Shown here: piece by piece, positions 59,177-64,000 of the stretch
Layout of the letters: every line of letters starts with the position of its first letter
Position numbering within the stretch: the stretch's first letter is position 1
Assembly (NCBI RefSeq): GCF_042477335.2
Contig: NC_091251.1
Location: 36,782,501 to 36,846,500, forward strand
Source of the DNA: Ovis canadensis
Taxonomy: Eukaryota > Chordata > Mammalia > Artiodactyla > Bovidae
DNA: 64,000 bases
Direction: 5' to 3'
Made by a program: the position numbers and the translations under genes
Notes under the pieces: generated by a model
Told to the model about the DNA's origin: nothing
The model's database searches: none
Seen by the model: the letters and a program-made list of their open reading frames with translations, nothing else

Positions 59177-60020
59177 ATGTGATGTGGTCTCAGGAGCCTG
59201 CCTTGAACACACCACCCCTCACAAGCATGAAGACTGGGGCCCTGGATAGTTCAGTCATGTTTGGTGACAGGAAGAGTGTGGATATTGCAAAGAGTGGTAG
59301 GAACCCTGACACTGCACAGTCCCTTCTCCAGGAGGATAAGCTCGGAATCCCAAGGGCTTGGGTATGTCAGTCATATTCAAACTTTTTGAGACTCAGGACA
59401 CCATCCCCTTGCTTCTCATTTGCCTGCAATTGGATGTCCTCTGCAACATCATCCCCTTTACACTCAGGCTTATCATCAGTCTTCTTGGAGAGATGTCAGA
59501 GTGTCAGAAACTCTATACCTCTATTCAGGAAAAAAAAAAAAAAGATCCATGAAGATCCATGTATATCCACTCTGGTCAAATGAAGTTGTTTAATACAAAG
59601 ATCAAAGTCTTATTCTGTGTTTGGAAATTAGGCTTAATTCAGTTTTACTGGGCTTCAGATGGTTTTGGATTCTTAAGGAGGAAGGTAAAAGAAGAGAAAA
59701 GCCAGGAGCTTCTGCATAGCGATGTGGAAGAGATAAGCAGGGGAGGAAGCTCAGAGAGGGAGGCTGAGATCTGGAGACAGAGGAAGGAACTTCTTTGAGG
59801 AAATCGTATTCCTGTCCCTCCTATGCCCTTACATATTCTCCTCTTGCTTAAATGTTTGAGAATCAACTCTTAAGCGTTCATGTCCAAACACTTTCAGTGT
59901 CTGAGTCCGAATGGAGGGAAGGGAAAGGAAGAGTTCCCAAAGGATGAGATCTTAAGCTGGAGATCCCTGACTCTGCCTCTCTGCCTGTGGCCTCTTGCCC
60001 AGTTCTTCACTCTGACCTGT
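59177..60020. other. Copy-B-specific sequence, unassigned
   Basis: Downstream side of the eosinophil-type RNase relic. No gene recognised. Confidence 0.4.
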
Positions 60021-60023
60021 CAC

Positions 60024-60075
60024 ATGGGGTCGCACAGAGTCGCACATGACTGAAGCGACTAAGCAGCAGCAGCAG
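60024..60075 (+). mobile_element. Bov-A2 SINE, 3' remnant
   Basis: ATGGGGTCGCACAGAGTCGC to a (GCA)n tail. Confidence 0.8.
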
Positions 60076-60335
60076 AGCTGAGGAAGAGACCTAGTTTAGG
60101 AACAAGAATAGCTCTTTGCATAAATCCCACAGACTCATTTTCCAGTTCTTCTCCTCACCCCCTGCCTTGTCATCCTGCCATGAGAAAACGGGTTAGGGGA
60201 GAGAAGTATGAGGAACAAACCAAGAATCTACACCCCTAAGTTTTTTGGGGATAAGATTCCAGTAAAACAGAAACAAAAATTTGAGAGATCACCATCTTTC
60301 TGGAGCTTAGACTACTAATGTATCACCCGAACCCA

Positions 60336-61620
60336 TCCCTGTTCGGGCGCCACTTACTGGGGAGCAGCCCCTGTTGGATCCAGGGTATTCGAAGTGTGGA
60401 CGGCATTGGAGATGACAGATTTATTTATTTAGAGATATAGGAGATAAGGATTTATTTAAAGATATAGAGAGAGATAGAGAAAGAATGTTGCAGTTTAGAA
60501 AATAGAGGAGAGAAAGAGGCTGATGTTCCTTGGTTTACGCAGAAAGCCAATAAAGTCCCAAGACAAGGGACTTACACCGTTCACATAGGCCACAGGTGCC
60601 CACTTGAATAGCGGAGGGTGCCTCGCCTTGGGCTCCCTCTCACGTGGGTCTTAGAAGCCTGGGCAGAGAAGTGAACACAGCAAGCCCCTGTGCTCCAAGG
60701 GATCAGCCTGAAAAAGAGAGTAAGAGAGAGAAAGAAAGAAAAAGAATTGACATGGGGAGCCAAGCAATGATGAGGCGAGGCCCAATATTTTATTTTTCCA
60801 GGGGGCTTATATACCTTAAGCTGGAGAATACATAGAGAATAATGGAAATACAAAGTCATGCAGGGTCAGCAGCTCTGACCCTTATCGAGACCAGGCTTTC
60901 TCTCTGCATAGCTATCTGTATACACAGGTCTTAGGTGATTTACATCATCTTCTGGTCAGGAGGCCTATTAGCATTTTATGGCCCTTTTCTGATAAGGGTC
61001 CATCAACCAGAAAACTTATTTTCCCTAAAAGTGTTGTTCTTTCCAAAGTCTGGTGCCACTCTCAGAAAGCACTAAATAAAGTTACATTCTTACATAGCAA
61101 GGATACAACGATTTATAACAAAGAAAGAGGAGTACAGTGATTTATAACAAAGAGAAAATTCATTAACTCTAAACTCTAGTACTGCTAACATTAAAACTAC
61201 TATAATCCTATTTCTGCATCCCAATTACATTGATTAATATCCTAACCGGTGCCTAAAAGATAAAGGATATGGAGGACTGGTGGCAATCATTAACTCAACA
61301 ATGAAACACTTCACCAATATAATTCTTAGCTCTTTAAAAGGCTCTATACCTTTAAGATGTTTTAAGCATCTCATGCCTCTAGTGGTTGGGAGGCTGTAAA
61401 CAATCACATGCGTGGCTGTAAAAGTTCAGGGAAACCTGTCAGGCAAGTTAGAGAGCCATCAGAGGGGTTTGAGCTGAGACACTCCTTTTATATGCAGGAG
61501 ACTATTAACTGGAGCTCTAAGTTAACTTTTTCCAGAGAAAGGTGGTCAGGGATAGCCCCCTGTTAATGTCAGAGGAGTTGGTGAAAGTCATGAAATAATA
61601 AAACAGACAGATTCTGCTTT
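60336..61620 (-). mobile_element. Endogenous retrovirus LTR with tRNA-Lys primer-binding site (class II-like), antisense
   Basis: On the - strand an LTR ends near 60358 (CTGCTCCCCA). A few bases further on is TGGCGCCCGAACAGGGA (60352-60336), the primer-binding site for tRNA-Lys. Within the LTR, - strand TATATAA and AATAAA signals lie close together near 60780-60820. Only the LTR and a little leader are seen, with no gag, pol or env. The 5' edge of the LTR (about 61600) is approximate. It is a degraded provirus fossil next to the eosinophil-type RNase relic. Confidence 0.75.
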
Positions 61621-61859
61621 TGGGGTGTTCCCTCAAGACCTGACTCGCCCTGCCCACCAGGTCTCTCCACGTGACCTTGTCATGGGTGGGATCTCCCGTG
61701 CTGGCTCCTGGCACCCCAGACCCCCACCCTCTCAGAAGAAACTGAGCTAGGAAGGGCCCCAAGAGATGTCACAAGAGAACCAAATGAGCAGAGGAGGAGT
61801 GGTCCAGAGGCCTGGAGAGGGAGCTACAGCAGGACCCAAGGCCAAGGAAAGACAGAAAT

Positions 61860-62333
61860 ATTAAGGACCTTGTCCAGATGGACACAAACTAGCTTGAATT
61901 TCTTAGAGTCCTTTTTCTCAGGAGGCTCATAGGCCACAATATAAGAAGCATTCCTTTCCTCCTTATTGTACTTATTGCACTCTGGTTATCTCTCTGAGGT
62001 GAGCTTACACTTGGTCAGGGATACAGGCGTCTGGCTCTGGTGGCAGTTATTACGGCCATTCTTGCAGGCTGTGTTGGGAGTCTGACAACTGGTAGTCACA
62101 CTGGAGATGGACTCATGCAGGAAGGTGTTGAGGTCTTTGCATAATTTGCAGAATTTGTTGATTTTGCGCATCGAGGCGTTGCAGCCTTGAGGACTGGGCT
62201 GCGCATGCTGAGTTTCAAACCACTGAGCTGGGTTCATGTTCCTGGGCCTGGCGCTGACTGGATCCTCAGTCACCCACAGCCCCAGCACCAGGAGCAGCAG
62301 CAGAGGGCAGAATCCTGCTCTGGCTGGCGCCAT
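61860..62333 (-). pseudogene. Broken eosinophil-type ribonuclease (RNASE2/RNASE3 group)
   Basis: The reading frame starts [18 protein letters not shown] with a signal peptide of about 28 residues, then AQWFETQH (first catalytic histidine), [10 protein letters not shown] (catalytic lysine) and [11 protein letters not shown]. This is the eosinophil-cationic/eosinophil-derived-neurotoxin branch of the RNase A family as known from ruminants. The open frame closes roughly 40 codons before the expected end. Recognisable family sequence, including the terminal HLDKV motif, lies beyond it in decayed form. I judge it a pseudogene with a small number of disabling changes. Such proteins are stored in eosinophil granules and act in host defence. 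The gene sits in the copy B segment, beside an endogenous retroviral LTR. The corresponding stretch is absent from copy A at about 49.1 kb. Confidence 0.87.
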
Positions 62334-63037
62334 CTCTCTTAGGGGGCACAGTTAGAAGGGAGGAGTGGGGTTTCTGGGGATGGAGAGCAGGAGGTGGAAA
62401 TTAGCCCTCCCGAACCTGCTCCTTCCAGCTGATCACCGTCTCCCTCCCCCTCTGTCTCCTTCCTCCCTCTGTCTGTGTCTTTCTCCTCCTGTCCTCTCTG
62501 TGTGCACACAGCTGCTATGACTCCACCCCGTAAACCTAGGGCTCTGTTCCTCTCCTTCATTCATTCTGTCCCTTATGCCTCCCACTCCTTGCTCCATCTC
62601 TTCTCTCTCCGTGTCCCCGAGTCCCTGTGTCCCTATTTGTTTCTCTGTCTTATCGGCTCCATGACTCTATCCCCATCTCCTCCAGATCCCCATCTCCTCC
62701 AGAGCCCCATTTTGTGCCCCCAGCATCTTTCTTCTCTCTCCTGTGTGTCATCCCTCCACATTGAGTCCCTTCTTTGTCCACCTTGTCACTCACCTGATGG
62801 GTTCTGAGTAGAACCCATCCCTTCCCTGTCTTCTCTCCGCACCCACATCCCATTGCAGGCCTCGCCTCTTCCACAAGTTCCTGTGCTATGGTACCTGCTC
62901 CATCGCACACACCTCCCCTCTGCTGGGACTCAGATCTCTGAGGGCCTCTGCTTACTACAAACTTCTTAAGAGCTGGCCTGACCTTTGGTGCTTCTATTTG
63001 GGGGCAGGCTGGGGAGCAGCCCTGGATCAGGAAGTAT

Positions 63038-63928
63038 ATCAGTTCTGTTCGGTCGCTCAGTTGTCTCTGACTCCTTGCGACCCCATGGACTGCAGCATGC
63101 CAGGCCTCCCTGTCCATCACCAACTCTCGGAATTCACTCAGACTCATGTCCAATGAGTTGGTGATGCCATCCAACCATCTCATCCTCTGTCGTCCCCTTC
63201 TCCTCCTGCCTTCAATCTTTCTCAGCATCAGGGTCTTTTCAGATGAGTCAGTTCTTCACATCAGGTGGCCAAAGTATTGGAGTTTCAGCTTCAACATCAG
63301 TCCTTCCAATGAATATTCAGGACTGATTTCCTTTAGGATTGACTGGTTGGCTCTCCTTGCAGTCTAGGGGACTCTCAAGAGTCTTCTCCAACACCACAAT
63401 TCTAAAGCATCAATTCTTTGGTGCTCAGCTTTCTTTATAGTCCAACTCTCACATCCATACATGACTACTGGAAAAACCATAGCATTGACTAGATGGACCT
63501 TTGTTGGCAAAGTAATGTCTCAGCTTTTTAATATGCTGTCTGGGTTGGTTATAACTTTTCTTCCAAGGAGCAAACATCTTTTAATTTCATGACTGCAGTT
63601 ACCATCTGCTGTGATTTGGGAGCCCCCCAAAATAAATTCTGTCACTGTTTCCATTGTTTCCCCATCTGTTTGCCATGAAGTGATGGGACCAGATGCCATG
63701 ATCTTCATTTTCTGAATGTTGAGTTTGAAGCCAACGTTTTCACTCTCCTTTTTCACTTTCATCAAGAGGCTCTTTAGTTCTACTTCACTTTCTGCCATAA
63801 GGGTGATGTCACTTGCATATCTGAGGTTATTGATATTTCTCCGGGCAATTTTGATTCCAGCCAGTGCTTCATCCAGCCCAGCATTTATCATGATGTACTC
63901 TGCGTATAAGCTAAATAAGCATATAAGT
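63038..63928 (-). mobile_element. BovB LINE, 5'-truncated, antisense
   Basis: Runs from the 3' end (CAGTTCTGTTCGGTCGC) to the reverse transcriptase region. The YADD position reads YASDITLMAE, so a catalytic aspartate is lost. It cuts off copy B on the right. Confidence 0.93.
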
Positions 63929-64000
63929 TAAATGCAGTACTTGGATGCAATCTCAAAAATGACAGAAGGTTCTCTTGTTCGTTTTCAAGCCAAAACATTC

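Larger units (their letters stand above)
54755..63037. repeat. Segmental duplication, copy B
   Basis: Second copy of the segment, matching copy A in blocks 54755-55200, 56385-59176 and 62430-63037. Sequence found only in B includes about 55200-56385, a Bov-A2 (57122-57438) and 59177-62430 with the ERV LTR and the eosinophil-type RNase. It is interrupted on the right by an antisense BovB at 63038. Confidence 0.88.

Noticed and set aside
1-63931. Many antisense frames such as those beginning MLSFKPTFSLSSFTF
   Set aside because: They recur because BovB is repeated. They are the reverse strand of the BovB reverse transcriptase, not genes.

Overview
This is genomic DNA from a ruminant, most likely a bovid. 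Two things show it. The interspersed repeats are ruminant types throughout: BovB LINEs, Bov-tA and Bov-A2 SINEs, CHR-type tRNA SINEs and ruminant L1 3' ends. The host genes belong to the mammalian RNase A superfamily cluster, and one of them is the ruminant-specific brain ribonuclease with its proline-rich tail. I cannot name the species from sequence alone.

Host genes. On the + strand, a complete brain-ribonuclease-type gene lies at 3.17-4.85 kb: TATA box, non-coding exon 1, 800-base intron, single coding exon and polyadenylation signal. On the - strand, read from right to left, are a broken eosinophil-type RNase (62.3-61.9 kb), an intact angiogenin-type RNase (37.6-37.1 kb), a broken RNASE4 (32.9-32.4 kb) and an intact epididymal EDDM3B (29.9-29.45 kb). 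The order ANG, RNASE4, EDDM3, then an RNASE1-type gene on the other strand, matches the arrangement known in other mammals. Each intact gene has its whole protein in one coding exon with a splice acceptor just upstream, as is usual for the family. Two retrocopies of transcripts from elsewhere are also present: an INTU C-terminal pseudogene at 23.5-24.0 kb and an unidentified A-tailed insert at 18.3-18.9 kb.

Layout. 0-3 kb: two BovB fragments. 3-5 kb: brain RNase gene. 5-28 kb: almost entirely retroelements, including a layered nest at 14.4-19.6 kb (BovB, with an antisense BovB inside it, with an L1 inside that, plus the A-tailed retrocopy) and an L1/SINE chimera at 9.4-10.4 kb. 29-38 kb: EDDM3B, RNASE4 pseudogene and ANG, with scattered SINEs and a Tigger-type MITE. 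38-45.8 kb: SINEs, a solo LTR, an unidentified coding-like stretch and a Tigger DNA transposon. 45.8-63 kb: two diverged copies of one segment (copy A about 45.8-49.85 kb, copy B about 54.75-63.04 kb). Copy B carries the broken eosinophil-type RNase and an endogenous-retrovirus LTR. Copy A lacks the roughly 3.2 kb that hold them. 63-64 kb: antisense BovB.

The genes encode small secreted disulfide-bonded proteins (RNases and an RNase-fold relative) rather than an operon or pathway. The window shows birth-and-death evolution of this family: duplication, loss of RNASE4 and of an eosinophil-type member, and survival of the angiogenin and brain-type members. I found no CRISPR array, rRNA or tRNA gene, or prokaryotic system. 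No wholly new system is evident. The best leads are the duplicated RNase segment, the unidentified coding-like stretch, the A-tailed insert and the chimeric retroelement.
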